Positions 36,702 to 45,232 of a DNA stretch of 54,855 nt are shown here, piece after piece. The notes under the pieces are model-generated. The model saw nothing but the letters and a program-made list of their open reading frames with translations, was not told where the DNA came from and did not search any database. How positions within the stretch are numbered: the stretch's first letter is position 1; each line of letters starts with the position of its first letter. The DNA is from Candidatus Cacconaster stercorequi (GTDB taxonomy: Bacteria; Bacillota; Clostridia; Oscillospirales; Oscillospiraceae), in contig JAGHUH010000001.1 of assembly GCA_018064925.1 (NCBI GenBank), positions 1 to 54,855 of the forward strand. Reading direction: 5' to 3'. Both the position numbers and the translations under genes were made by a program.

Positions 36702-36720
36702 TAAGTAATACTTTTCACTA

Positions 36721-36754
36721 AAATAGAGTCGCCTTATGGCGGCTCTATTTTTTT
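36721..36754 (+). terminator. Terminator after the BMP gene
   Basis: A 13-bp stem AAATAGAGTCGCC/GGCGGCTCTATTT with one wobble and TTAT loop is followed by T7. Confidence 0.88.
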
Positions 36755-36843
36755 CCTTTGTTTAATCTCACAAAAATGTATTATAAATCTTGTGAAATCT
36801 AACTTTTTTTGTTGGAAACTGAAAAAAAATTTGTTATTTTTGA

Positions 36844-36872
36844 TTTACAAGGATTGCGTCTTATGATAAAAT
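36844..36872 (+). promoter_or_regulatory. Promoter of the ATPase-permease operon
   Basis: TTTACA (36844-36849), a 17-bp spacer and TAAAAT (36867-36872) lie about 60 bp upstream of the ATPase start. Confidence 0.65.
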
Positions 36873-36930
36873 ACAACTGGTAAAATTTCAGGAAGAGGCT
36901 TTCCATTTTCACTCTTCCCGCAAAGAAAGG

Positions 36931-38478
36931 ATGACCGCCTTGGAATCTGTATGCGCTATTAAAATGGAGAATATCACCAAGCGCTTCGGCAGTATTGTTG
37001 CCAACAAGGGCATCAATCTGGAGTTGCGCGAAGGCGAGATTTTGTCCCTGCTGGGTGAAAACGGCAGCGGCAAAACGACCCTGATGAATATGCTCTCCGG
37101 CATCTATTTCCCCGATGAGGGACAAATCTATGTTCACGGAAAGCCCGTGACCATCGCCTCCCCCAAGGACGCCTTTGACAATGGCATCGGTATGATCCAC
37201 CAGCACTTCAAGCTGGTCGATGTCTTTACCGCCACTGAAAATATCGTTCTGGGTCTGGAGGACGAAGGAAAGCTTGACCTGAAAGCCGCCAGCCGCAAGG
37301 TCAAGGAGATCTGCGATAAGTACGGCTTCGACATTGACCCCGATCAGAAAATCTATGACATGTCTGTTTCCCAGAAGCAGACCGTGGAGATCGTTAAGGT
37401 GCTGTATCGTGGCGCCGACATTCTGATTCTGGACGAGCCCACCGCCGTGCTGACCCCGCAGGAAACTGACAAGCTGTTTGCCATCATGCGCGCCATGAAG
37501 GCAGACGGAAAATCTCTGATCATCATTACCCATAAGCTGCACGAGGTGCTGGATGTGTCTGACCGCGTGGCTATCCTCCGCAAGGGTGAGTACATCGGCG
37601 ATGTGGCCACCAAGGATGCCAACCAGCAGTCTCTGACGGACATGATGGTGGGCCGCAGCGTCTCCCTGAATATCGACCGTCCCACGCCCGTGAATGTCAA
37701 GCCCCGTCTGGTCATTGAAAATGTGACCGCGTACGATGAGCTGGGCGTGAAGCGTCTGGACGATGTCAGCTTTACCATCAATGCCGGCGAGGTATTGGGT
37801 ATTGCCGGTGTGGCCGGCTCCGGTCAGAAGGAGCTGCTGGAATCCATTGCGGGTCTATACCCCGTGGCCAGCGGCAAGATCACCTATTTCGGACCGGAAA
37901 ATGACAAGCCCAGAGAACTGGTGGGACTGGATCCCATGAGCATCCGCAAAAACGGCATCTGTATGTCCTTTGTCCCCGAGGATCGTCTGGGCATGGGTTT
38001 GGTGGGTACCATGGGTATGACCGGCAACATGATGCTGCGCTCCTGGCGCAAAGGCAAGGGCCTCTTCGTGAACAGAAAAGAGCCCGAGGAACTGGCCAAT
38101 CGCATTTGGAAGGATCTGGAGGTCGTTACACCCAGCACCAACTTCCCTGTTCGCCGTATGTCCGGCGGTAATGTGCAGAAGGTGCTGGTGGGCCGTGAGA
38201 TCGCACAGGCACCCTCCGTATTGATGACTGCTTACGCCGTCCGCGGTCTGGACATTAATACTTCCTACACGATTTATAATCTGCTGACCGAACAGAAGAT
38301 GAAGGGCGTCGCTGTCGTTTATGTCGGCGAGGATCTGGATGTTCTGCTGGAGCTGTGTGACCGTCTGGTGATTCTGTGCGGCGGTCAGGTTTCCGGTGTG
38401 GTGGACGCCCGTGCCATCACCAAGGAGGAAGTCGGTCTGCTGATGACCCAGCACAGAAAGGAGGATGCCGCAGAATGA
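36931..38478 (+). CDS. Nucleoside ABC transporter ATP-binding protein (two domains)
   Basis: The 515-residue protein has two ATP-binding domains, as in sugar and BMP-type nucleoside importers. The first is canonical: Walker A GENGSGKTT, signature MSVSQKQTVE and Walker B ILILDEPTAV. The second is degenerate: P-loop region GVAGSGQKELL, signature MSGGNVQKVLVGREI, and AYAVRGLD where relatives usually have a Gln-Pro-Thr-Arg-Gly-Leu-Asp motif. The start is uncertain: ATG 36931 abuts AAAGG, and the in-frame TTG at 36940 is at a better distance. The stop overlaps the permease ATG. Confidence 0.9.
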   Translation: MTALESVCAIKMENITKRFGSIVANKGINLELREGEILSLLGENGSGKTTLMNMLSGIYFPDEGQIYVHGKPVTIASPKDAFDNGIGMIHQHFKLVDVFTATENIVLGLEDEGKLDLKAASRKVKEICDKYGFDIDPDQKIYDMSVSQKQTVEIVKVLYRGADILILDEPTAVLTPQETDKLFAIMRAMKADGKSLIIITHKLHEVLDVSDRVAILRKGEYIGDVATKDANQQSLTDMMVGRSVSLNIDRPTPVNVKPRLVIENVTAYDELGVKRLDDVSFTINAGEVLGIAGVAGSGQKELLESIAGLYPVASGKITYFGPENDKPRELVGLDPMSIRKNGICMSFVPEDRLGMGLVGTMGMTGNMMLRSWRKGKGLFVNRKEPEELANRIWKDLEVVTPSTNFPVRRMSGGNVQKVLVGREIAQAPSVLMTAYAVRGLDINTSYTIYNLLTEQKMKGVAVVYVGEDLDVLLELCDRLVILCGGQVSGVVDARAITKEEVGLLMTQHRKEDAAE

Positions 38479-39590
38479 GCACTGTCACTACTACCCGCGA
38501 ACCCCTGATCCGTATCTCCAAGCGCGGCGGTGTGCTGCCGGCCTGGAAATCCTGGGGCATTCGCCTGATTGGTCTTGCATTGAGTCTTGTGGTCTGCGGT
38601 CTTTTGATCGTGGCCCTGATCGGTATCAATCCCCTGAAGGTCTACGGCACCATTATTGACGGTGCTTTGGGTACCTCCAAGCGTACCTGGGTCACCATCC
38701 GCGATTCCATGACCATGCTGTGTATCGCCGTTGGCCTTGCACCCGCATTTAAGATGCGCTTCTGGAATATCGGCGCCGAGGGTCAGATCCTGGTTGGTGG
38801 CATCGCTACCGCCGCCTGCATGATCTACCTCAAGAGTCTGCCCACCTTCCTGCTGCTGATCATCATGATCGCAGTCAGCCTGCTGGCCGGTGCCGTCTGG
38901 GGTTTTCTGCCCGGCTTCTTTAAGGCCAAGTGGAACACCAATGAAACGCTGTTCACCCTGATGATGAACTACATCGCACTGCAGCTCACCAGCTTCTTTG
39001 TGGCCAAGTGGGAAACGCCCTACGGCTCCAATAAGGTCGGCATGATCAACGCCACCGGCCACGAAGGTTGGCTGCCCAACCTGTTCAGCGATGGCTTCAA
39101 CAAGGATTTCGGTTGGAATGTCGTTATCGTTCTGGCTGTTACGCTGTTCATGTATCTCTACATGAACAAGTCCAAGCACGGCTACGAGATCGCCGTCATC
39201 GGTGACTCCGAAAACACCGCACGCTATGCCGGTATCCGCGTCAACAAAGCATATGTCCGCACCATCGTCCTGTCCGGCGCTATCTGCGGTCTGGCCGGTT
39301 TTATCGCCGTATCCGGCGCATCCCACACCATCTCCACCTCCACGGCCGGTGGCCGCGGCTTCACTGCCATCATCGTGGCGTGGCTGGCCCAGTTCAACAG
39401 CGTGGTTATGATCATCTTCTCCTTCCTGCTGATTATTCTGGAAAAGGGTGCGCAGGCCATCGCTTCCCAGTACGGTCTGAGCCAGGAGGTCTCCGAAATG
39501 ATCACCGGCATCATTCTGTTCTTCATTCTGGGCAGTGAGTTCTTTGTCAACTATACGCTCCGTTTCCGTGGAAAGAAGGTGACCAAGTAA
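38475..39590 (+). CDS. Nucleoside ABC transporter permease 1
   Basis: The 371-residue permease has about ten hydrophobic segments and the BMP-permease signature RFWNIGAEGQILVGGIATAA. It overlaps the ATPase gene (ATGA) and the second permease gene by 1 bp (TAATG), showing translational coupling. It pairs with permease 2 to form the membrane channel of the nucleoside importer. Confidence 0.93.
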   Translation: MSTVTTTREPLIRISKRGGVLPAWKSWGIRLIGLALSLVVCGLLIVALIGINPLKVYGTIIDGALGTSKRTWVTIRDSMTMLCIAVGLAPAFKMRFWNIGAEGQILVGGIATAACMIYLKSLPTFLLLIIMIAVSLLAGAVWGFLPGFFKAKWNTNETLFTLMMNYIALQLTSFFVAKWETPYGSNKVGMINATGHEGWLPNLFSDGFNKDFGWNVVIVLAVTLFMYLYMNKSKHGYEIAVIGDSENTARYAGIRVNKAYVRTIVLSGAICGLAGFIAVSGASHTISTSTAGGRGFTAIIVAWLAQFNSVVMIIFSFLLIILEKGAQAIASQYGLSQEVSEMITGIILFFILGSEFFVNYTLRFRGKKVTK

Positions 39591-40570
39591 TGACACAACT
39601 GATCTCTCTGTTTACTTCTGCCGTTACCTTTGGTACCATCATCATGTTCGGCGCTCTGGGTGAGATCCTCACCGAGAAAGTCGGTCACCTGAATCTGGGT
39701 GTTCCCGGCATCATGTACATGGGCGGCATCAGCGGCCTGCTGGCGGCCTTCTTCTATCAGAATGCCGGCGGTACCTCCCCCATTTTGGGCTTGATTTTAA
39801 GCTTGCTGGCCTGCTTCCTGGGTGCAGCTCTGGGCGGCTTGATCTACGCATTTCTGACCATCACCCTGCGCGCCAACCAGAATGTGACCGGTCTGACGCT
39901 GACCATCTTCGGCGGCGGCGTGGCCAACTTCTTCGGCGGCAGCCTGAACGCCCTGTCCGGCGGTGTAGGCCAGATCTCCGTTGCTCTGACGGCACAGGCC
40001 TACCGCGTTCGCATCCCTGTTTTGTCCGATGCAGGTGTTATTGGCAAGCTGTTCTTCTCCTACGGCTTCATGGCTTATCTGGCCATCATCATGGCTGTCG
40101 TTATGAGCTATTTTCTGAACCGTACCCGTCCCGGTCTGCACCTTCGTGCTGTGGGTGAAAACCCCGGTACCGCCGATGCCGCCGGTATCAATGTCACCAA
40201 GTACAAGTACCTAACTACCTGTATCGGCGCCGGTATCTCCGGCCTCGGCGGCGTATTCTATGTCATGGACTACATTAAGGGCACCTGGGCCAACGACGGT
40301 ATTCTGGAGGGTCTGGGCTGGCTGGCTGTGGCACTGGTCATCTTTGCCACCTGGAAGCCCCTGCGTGCCATCTGGGCCTCCTACCTGTTCGGCTTGGTCT
40401 ACTGGGCCTATATGTACATCCCCGGTCTGGGACGCAGCTCCCAGGAAATCTTCAAGATGCTGCCCTATGTGGTCACGCTGGTGGTGCTGATCATCGTATC
40501 CCTGCGCAAGAAGCGCGAAAATCAGCCCCCTGCCGCATTGGGTTTGAGCTACTTCCGCGAAGAACGCTGA
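39590..40570 (+). CDS. Nucleoside ABC transporter permease 2
   Basis: The 326-residue protein has about nine hydrophobic segments. It has the marks of the smaller BMP permease, GALGEILTEKVGHLNLGVPG and LHLRAVGENPGTADAAGINV. It is the last gene of the ATPase-permease operon and is followed by a terminator. Confidence 0.93.
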   Translation: MTQLISLFTSAVTFGTIIMFGALGEILTEKVGHLNLGVPGIMYMGGISGLLAAFFYQNAGGTSPILGLILSLLACFLGAALGGLIYAFLTITLRANQNVTGLTLTIFGGGVANFFGGSLNALSGGVGQISVALTAQAYRVRIPVLSDAGVIGKLFFSYGFMAYLAIIMAVVMSYFLNRTRPGLHLRAVGENPGTADAAGINVTKYKYLTTCIGAGISGLGGVFYVMDYIKGTWANDGILEGLGWLAVALVIFATWKPLRAIWASYLFGLVYWAYMYIPGLGRSSQEIFKMLPYVVTLVVLIIVSLRKKRENQPPAALGLSYFREER

Positions 40571-40625
40571 CAACACAATCCGTTCCTCCCTCTCCCCTAC
40601 TTCCGTGAGGAACCAACCAATTGGC

Positions 40626-40659
40626 AAAAGAGTGGGTCCTCTCCGGACCCGCTCTTTTT
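40626..40659 (+). terminator. Terminator after permease 2
   Basis: A 14-bp stem (AAAAGAGTGGGTCC with one wobble) is followed by a T-run. Confidence 0.85.
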
Positions 40660-40684
40660 CTGTTCTCATGAAAGGAGTTTTACC

Positions 40685-42040
40685 ATGTCTACTCTACTCA
40701 TCAAAAATATCGCGCAGCTCGTCACCTGCGATGACAGCGACCGGGTACTTACCAACGCTGACATCTACTGTCAGGATGGCTTTATCAAACGCATCGGTCA
40801 GGGTCTGGATGTTGCCGCCGACGAAGTCATTGATGCCAGCCATATGCTCTGCTATCCGGGTCTTGTCAATACGCACCATCATCTCTATCAGGTGTTTTCC
40901 CGCAATCTACCGCAGGTGCAGAACATGGAGCTGTTCGACTGGCTGAAAACGCTGTATGAGATTTGGAAAAATCTGGATCAGGATGTCATCCGTCTCAGCA
41001 GTCTCACCGGCATGGGCGAGCTGATGAAGCACGGCTGTACCACCTGCTTTGACCACCACTATGTTTTCCCCGCCAACGCCGGTGACCTGATCGGCACACA
41101 GTTTGCCGCCGCCGATGAGCTGGGCATTCGGATGTATTGCAGCCGCGGCAGCATGGACCTCAGCGTCAAGGACGGCGGTCTGCCTCCGGACAGCGTGGTG
41201 CAGACGGTGGACGAGATCATGCGCGACTCCGCCCGCTGCATTGAAACCTATCACGATTCCTCCTACGGTGCCATGCACCGCGTGGCGCTGGCTCCCTGTT
41301 CTCCCTTCTCCGTGTCCGCCGATCTGCTGCGCCAAAGTGCCGTGCTGGCTCGTCAGTATGGCGTGCGCCTACACACTCATCTGTGCGAGACCAAGGATGA
41401 GGAACGGTTTATGCTGGAGCGTGAGGGCATCCGGCCTCTGGAATATATGGAGCGGTTGGGCTGGATCGGCGACGATGTGTGGTACGCCCACGGCATCCAC
41501 TTCAACGATGAGGAACTGCGGGTGCTGGCCAAAACCGGCACCGGTGTGGCCCACTGCCCCATCAGCAATATGAAGCTCTCTAGCGGCATTGCCCGCATCC
41601 CGGAAATGTTGGAGCTGGGCGTTCCCGTGGGTCTTGCGGTAGACGGCAGTGCTTCCAATGACGGTTCCTCGCTGATGGAGGAGCTGCGGGTGGCCTATCT
41701 GCTGCACCGTCTGAATTCCAGCCGTCAGGCACCCTCCGGCTATGATATTCTGAAGCTGGCCACCCGGGGCAGCGCCCGTCTGTTGGGCCGCGACGACATC
41801 GGGCAGCTCGCCGTGGGCAAGTGCGCCGACCTCTTTATGATCGACTCCCGCCGGCTGGAACTGGTGGGCTCCTGTATCGACGCCAAATCCGTGCTGGGCA
41901 CCGTGGGCGTCCGCGGCGCCGTGGATTATACCGTGATACACGGCCGTGTCACCGTTAAGAATGGTCATCTAACTACCGTGGACGAAGAAAAGGTGGCATT
42001 TGACGCCAACCGCAAGTGTATGGAATATTTGAATCAGTAA
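40685..42040 (+). CDS. 8-oxoguanine deaminase-type amidohydrolase
   Basis: The 451-residue amidohydrolase closely resembles bacterial 8-oxoguanine deaminases of the SsnA/AtzA relatives. Shared blocks are VNTHHHLYQ, HGCTTCFDHHYVFP, SRGSMDLSVKDGGLPPDSV, ALAPCSPFSVS, LHTHLCET, YAHGIHFN and AVDGSASNDGSS. The enzyme would make urate from 8-oxoguanine, an entry substrate for the island. It has the AAAGGAG ribosome site and lies between a terminator and another hairpin, so it is probably its own transcript. Isoguanine or another aminopurine is also possible. Confidence 0.88.
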   Translation: MSTLLIKNIAQLVTCDDSDRVLTNADIYCQDGFIKRIGQGLDVAADEVIDASHMLCYPGLVNTHHHLYQVFSRNLPQVQNMELFDWLKTLYEIWKNLDQDVIRLSSLTGMGELMKHGCTTCFDHHYVFPANAGDLIGTQFAAADELGIRMYCSRGSMDLSVKDGGLPPDSVVQTVDEIMRDSARCIETYHDSSYGAMHRVALAPCSPFSVSADLLRQSAVLARQYGVRLHTHLCETKDEERFMLEREGIRPLEYMERLGWIGDDVWYAHGIHFNDEELRVLAKTGTGVAHCPISNMKLSSGIARIPEMLELGVPVGLAVDGSASNDGSSLMEELRVAYLLHRLNSSRQAPSGYDILKLATRGSARLLGRDDIGQLAVGKCADLFMIDSRRLELVGSCIDAKSVLGTVGVRGAVDYTVIHGRVTVKNGHLTTVDEEKVAFDANRKCMEYLNQ

Positions 42041-42063
42041 GGCAGATCATTGCAGCATGGCAA

Positions 42064-42095
42064 AAGAACGCCCCGACATCTGTCGGGGCGTTCTT
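42064..42095 (+). terminator. Hairpin after the deaminase gene
   Basis: A perfect 15-bp stem AAGAACGCCCCGACA with a 2-nt loop is followed by GTTTG. It is shared by the convergent DUF362 gene whose stop is 26 bp further. Confidence 0.8.
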
Positions 42096-42120
42096 GTTTG
42101 AAGCGTTACATCCTTTTACC

Positions 42121-43230
42121 TTAAATCTTGATCAGCTCATATTCTCTTGTACCGATGCCGATTTTCTCTGCGTGCTCCAGACAACTCATCCAGCTGGTTT
42201 CCGGATGGATACGATGGAAGTGGTCATGGTCGTTCTCGTCACCCTCCGCCAGAGCCGTGCCTGCAATGACGGGCTGCGCATTCACCGCGTCGGCACAGGC
42301 CATATCCAGTGCCACCGGATCAAAGCTGGCAAACATACCCACATTGGGCACCACGGCAGCATCGTTCTCGCTGTGGCAGTCGCAGTTGGGGGACACATCA
42401 ATGACAATGGAGATATGGAAATTGGGACGGCCGTCAATCACCGCCTTGCTGTACTCCGCGATCTTGCGGTTCAGATCGTCAAAGCTCTCGTCATTGGCGG
42501 GGGTAATTGCATCACGAGGGCAAATGGCAATGCAGCGGCCACAGCCCACGCACTTATCGTGATCGATAGACGCCTTGCCATCGGTAACAGACGGGGCGTC
42601 ATGGGCGCAGATCTTGATGCACTGACCGCAGCCGATGCAGCGCTTCTGCTTGACAAAGGGCTTGCCGGCGCTGTGCTGCTCCATCTTACCGGCGCGGCTG
42701 CCGCAGCCCATGCCGATATTCTTCAGCGCACCGCCGAAGCCGGCTTCCTCGTGGCCTTTGAAGTGGCTCAGTGAGATAAACACATCGGCGTCCATCACGG
42801 CGCGGCCAATCTTGGCCTCCTTCACCAGCTCACCATCCCTGACAGGCACATACACCTCATCGTTGCCCTTGATGCCGTCAGCAATAATGATCTGGCATCC
42901 GGTGGACAGCGGAGAAAAGCCGTTTTCCATGGCGGCATCCAGATGATCCAGTCCATTCTTGCGTCCGCCTACATACAGCGTATTGCAGTCGGTCAAAAAC
43001 GGCTTGCCGCCGCAATCCTTGACAAAATCTGCCACGGTCTTTGCCCAGTTAGGGCGCAGGAAAGCCAGATTGCCCGGCTCTCCGAAATGCATCTTGATCG
43101 CTACATATTTGTTATCGAAATCAATATCACCCATTCCCGCCGTTTTCATCAGACGGTAGAGCTTCTGCTGCAAATTCTCATGGAAGTCCGCCCGCAGGTC
43201 GGCAAAATACACCTTTGATGCCACTGTCAT
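42121..43230 (-). CDS. DUF362 protein with two ferredoxin clusters
   Basis: The protein is about 370 residues. It has a DUF362 domain (AIKMHFGEPGNLAFLRP, LTDCNTLYVGGRKNG) with an inserted 2x[4Fe-4S] ferredoxin, CIGCGQCIKICAHD and CVGCGRCIAICPRD. DUF362 proteins have no settled function. The start is uncertain: two adjacent ATG codons (43233, 43230) sit immediately after GAAAGGA; I used the second. It is convergent with the deaminase gene. An electron-transfer role with the hydroxylases or YgfK is only a guess. Confidence 0.82.
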   Translation of the reverse strand: MTVASKVYFADLRADFHENLQQKLYRLMKTAGMGDIDFDNKYVAIKMHFGEPGNLAFLRPNWAKTVADFVKDCGGKPFLTDCNTLYVGGRKNGLDHLDAAMENGFSPLSTGCQIIIADGIKGNDEVYVPVRDGELVKEAKIGRAVMDADVFISLSHFKGHEEAGFGGALKNIGMGCGSRAGKMEQHSAGKPFVKQKRCIGCGQCIKICAHDAPSVTDGKASIDHDKCVGCGRCIAICPRDAITPANDESFDDLNRKIAEYSKAVIDGRPNFHISIVIDVSPNCDCHSENDAAVVPNVGMFASFDPVALDMACADAVNAQPVIAGTALAEGDENDHDHFHRIHPETSWMSCLEHAEKIGIGTREYELIKI

Positions 43231-43326
43231 CATTCCTTTCGGTAAATTTGAAAATAGTTTACCACATTCCCGCAAAATATGCTACAATATTTTATCATAC
43301 AATTCTGCGAAAGGAGAATTACGGCA

Positions 43327-44229
43327 ATGGGACTTCTGTCACTGACAGTCACGCCGGAACAAGTCGGCGTGACTGTAAAGCATATAGTGCGTTCCCATTG
43401 GCACCTGTCCTCCACCCTGCTGAAATCTCTGAAATGGCAGGGTGCTATCCGCGTCAACGGTGCGCCGGTAACGGTGGCCTACAAACTCCAAGCGGGCGAT
43501 GTGCTGACGGTGGATATCACCGATACCGGCAGGGAAAGTTCCCATATCCTGCCGGTGGATTTTCCGCTGGATATCCTCTATGAGGACGAGGATCTGCTGA
43601 TTATCAACAAGCCCGCCGGCATCGCCGTTCACTCCGCTGCACTCACCGAGGAAACCGTGACCGTAGCCGGCGCCGTGTCCCATTATCTGGGCGGCGCGGT
43701 GTTTCATCCCGTAAACCGTCTGGATCGCGGCACCACCGGTATCATGGCGGTGGCCAAAAACGGCTATATGCACGCCCGGTGCATGGCCATTCTCCATACG
43801 GACGCCTTCCGCCGAGAATATCGCGGCATTTGCGAGGGAATCCCCTCACCCCGGTGTGGCACCATTGACCTGCCCATCGGACGGGACGACGCCTCATTGC
43901 TGCGGCGGAAGATCGCATCCGACGGACTTCCCTCCCAATCGGAGTACGAGGTTTTACAAACCGGCAATGACCGTGCGCTGCTGCGTCTGCGCCCCCTCAC
44001 CGGGCGCACCCATCAGCTCCGCGTCCACCTGTCCGCCATCGGTCATCCGCTGGTGGGTGACTGGCTTTACGGCACAGAGAACCGCGCACTGATCGCCCGG
44101 CCCGCTCTGCACTCATATGAGCTGTGGCTGATGCATCCCCTGCAGGAGCGTGTACTGCATCTGAAGGCACCGATACCGGAGGATATGGAGACGCTCTTGT
44201 CATCATCCGAGGCAGGACATCCGCTTTAA
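43327..44229 (+). CDS. RluA-type pseudouridine synthase
   Basis: The 300-residue protein has an N-terminal S4-like segment (WQGAIRVNGAPV) and the catalytic block HPVNRLDRGTTGIMAVAKN, with the active-site Asp in RLDRGTTG. TGRTHQLRVHLSAIGHPLVGD is in the C-terminal half. It isomerises uridines in rRNA or tRNA; the position cannot be assigned. I chose ATG 43327, which has AAAGGAGA 9 nt upstream. A perfect 12-bp inverted repeat lies within its first 50 bases. Confidence 0.92.
   Translation: MGLLSLTVTPEQVGVTVKHIVRSHWHLSSTLLKSLKWQGAIRVNGAPVTVAYKLQAGDVLTVDITDTGRESSHILPVDFPLDILYEDEDLLIINKPAGIAVHSAALTEETVTVAGAVSHYLGGAVFHPVNRLDRGTTGIMAVAKNGYMHARCMAILHTDAFRREYRGICEGIPSPRCGTIDLPIGRDDASLLRRKIASDGLPSQSEYEVLQTGNDRALLRLRPLTGRTHQLRVHLSAIGHPLVGDWLYGTENRALIARPALHSYELWLMHPLQERVLHLKAPIPEDMETLLSSSEAGHPL
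43345..43376 (+). repeat. Perfect 12-bp inverted repeat in the 5' end of the pseudouridine synthase gene
   Basis: ACAGTCACGCCG (43345-43356) and CGGCGTGACTGT (43365-43376) enclose 8 nt. It starts 18 bases after the A of the ATG, where a stable RNA hairpin can slow early translation. Confidence 0.7.
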
Positions 44230-44268
44230 CGGCAGCACGGCAGACTCTTCTATTTTTCGAGTTGCCGG

Positions 44269-44297
44269 TTGTTTCGCCGTTGGAATTATGCTATACT
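44269..44297 (+). promoter_or_regulatory. Promoter of rsmA
   Basis: TTGTTT (44269-44274), a 17-bp spacer and TATACT (44292-44297) are followed by AAGGAGG and the ATG at 44327. Confidence 0.6.
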
Positions 44298-44326
44298 GCC
44301 ATCATTAACGATAAGGAGGTCACGGT

Positions 44327-45184
44327 ATGAATCTGTGTGACCGCAACGATATACAGGCCCTGCTGGGGCGGCACGGCTTCCGCTTCGCCAAGTCGCTGGG
44401 GCAGAACTTTCTCATTGAAGATTGGGTACCCCGGGACATTGCCGATGCCTGCGACGCCGATGCGCAGACCGGTGTACTGGAAATCGGCCCCGGTATTGGC
44501 CCGCTGACGCAGCAATTGGCGCAGCGCGCCGCCAAGGTGGTGTCTGTGGAGCTGGATCAGCGGCTGTATCCTGTTCTGGCGGAAACCATGGCGGGTTTTG
44601 ATAACTTCACCTTGGTGCCCGGTGACATCATGAAATGCGACCTGAACGCTTTAGTTGCAGAGCATTTTGACGGCCTGCGGCCCATTCTCTGCGCCAATCT
44701 GCCCTATAACATCACCACCCCGGTACTGACGGCCTGCGTGGAAAGCGGCTGCTTTGAAAGCCTGACGGTACTCATTCAAAAGGAAGTGGCGCAGCGCATT
44801 TGCGCCAAGCCCGGCACCTCCGATTACGGCGCATTCACCCTTTTGATGCAGTATTACACCGAGCCGGAGCTGCTGTTTACCGTGCCCAATACCTGCTTCC
44901 TGCCTGCGCCTAAGGTCACCTCTGCGGTGATCCATTGCCCGGTACGGAAAGCGCCGCCGGTGGATGTGGTGTCGGAGGATGCTTTGTGGCGTACTGTGCG
45001 CGCCGGCTTTGCCCTGCGGCGCAAAACGCTGGTCAATTCCCTGCAAACCGGTTATCCGCTCCCCAAGGAGCAACTGATCCGTATCGTCACCGATTGCGGC
45101 TTCGACGCCAATGTCCGCGGTGAAAAGCTGAGTCTGCAGGAGTATGCCCGGCTGACCAACGCGCTGGCCGCTGCGCTTTCATAA
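44327..45184 (+). CDS. rsmA: 16S rRNA dimethyladenosine transferase
   Basis: RsmA (KsgA) dimethylates two adenosines near the 3' end of 16S rRNA. The 285-residue protein has FAKSLGQNFLIED, the SAM-binding EIGPGIGPLTQ, and the NLPY motif in CANLPYNITTP. The start has AAGGAGG and a plausible promoter. It ends at a bidirectional hairpin before convergent yqeC. Confidence 0.96.
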   Translation: MNLCDRNDIQALLGRHGFRFAKSLGQNFLIEDWVPRDIADACDADAQTGVLEIGPGIGPLTQQLAQRAAKVVSVELDQRLYPVLAETMAGFDNFTLVPGDIMKCDLNALVAEHFDGLRPILCANLPYNITTPVLTACVESGCFESLTVLIQKEVAQRICAKPGTSDYGAFTLLMQYYTEPELLFTVPNTCFLPAPKVTSAVIHCPVRKAPPVDVVSEDALWRTVRAGFALRRKTLVNSLQTGYPLPKEQLIRIVTDCGFDANVRGEKLSLQEYARLTNALAAALS

Positions 45185-45198
45185 GATAGACGACAAAT

Positions 45199-45232
45199 GC
45201 CCTGCCAAACGATGTTCGGCAGGGCGTTTACT
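45199..45232. terminator. Hairpin between rsmA and yqeC
   Basis: GCCCTGCC/GGCAGGGC (45199-45206/45218-45225) with an 11-nt loop is followed by a T-rich run on the plus side, and its other side faces the yqeC stop. It can serve both convergent genes. Confidence 0.7.
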
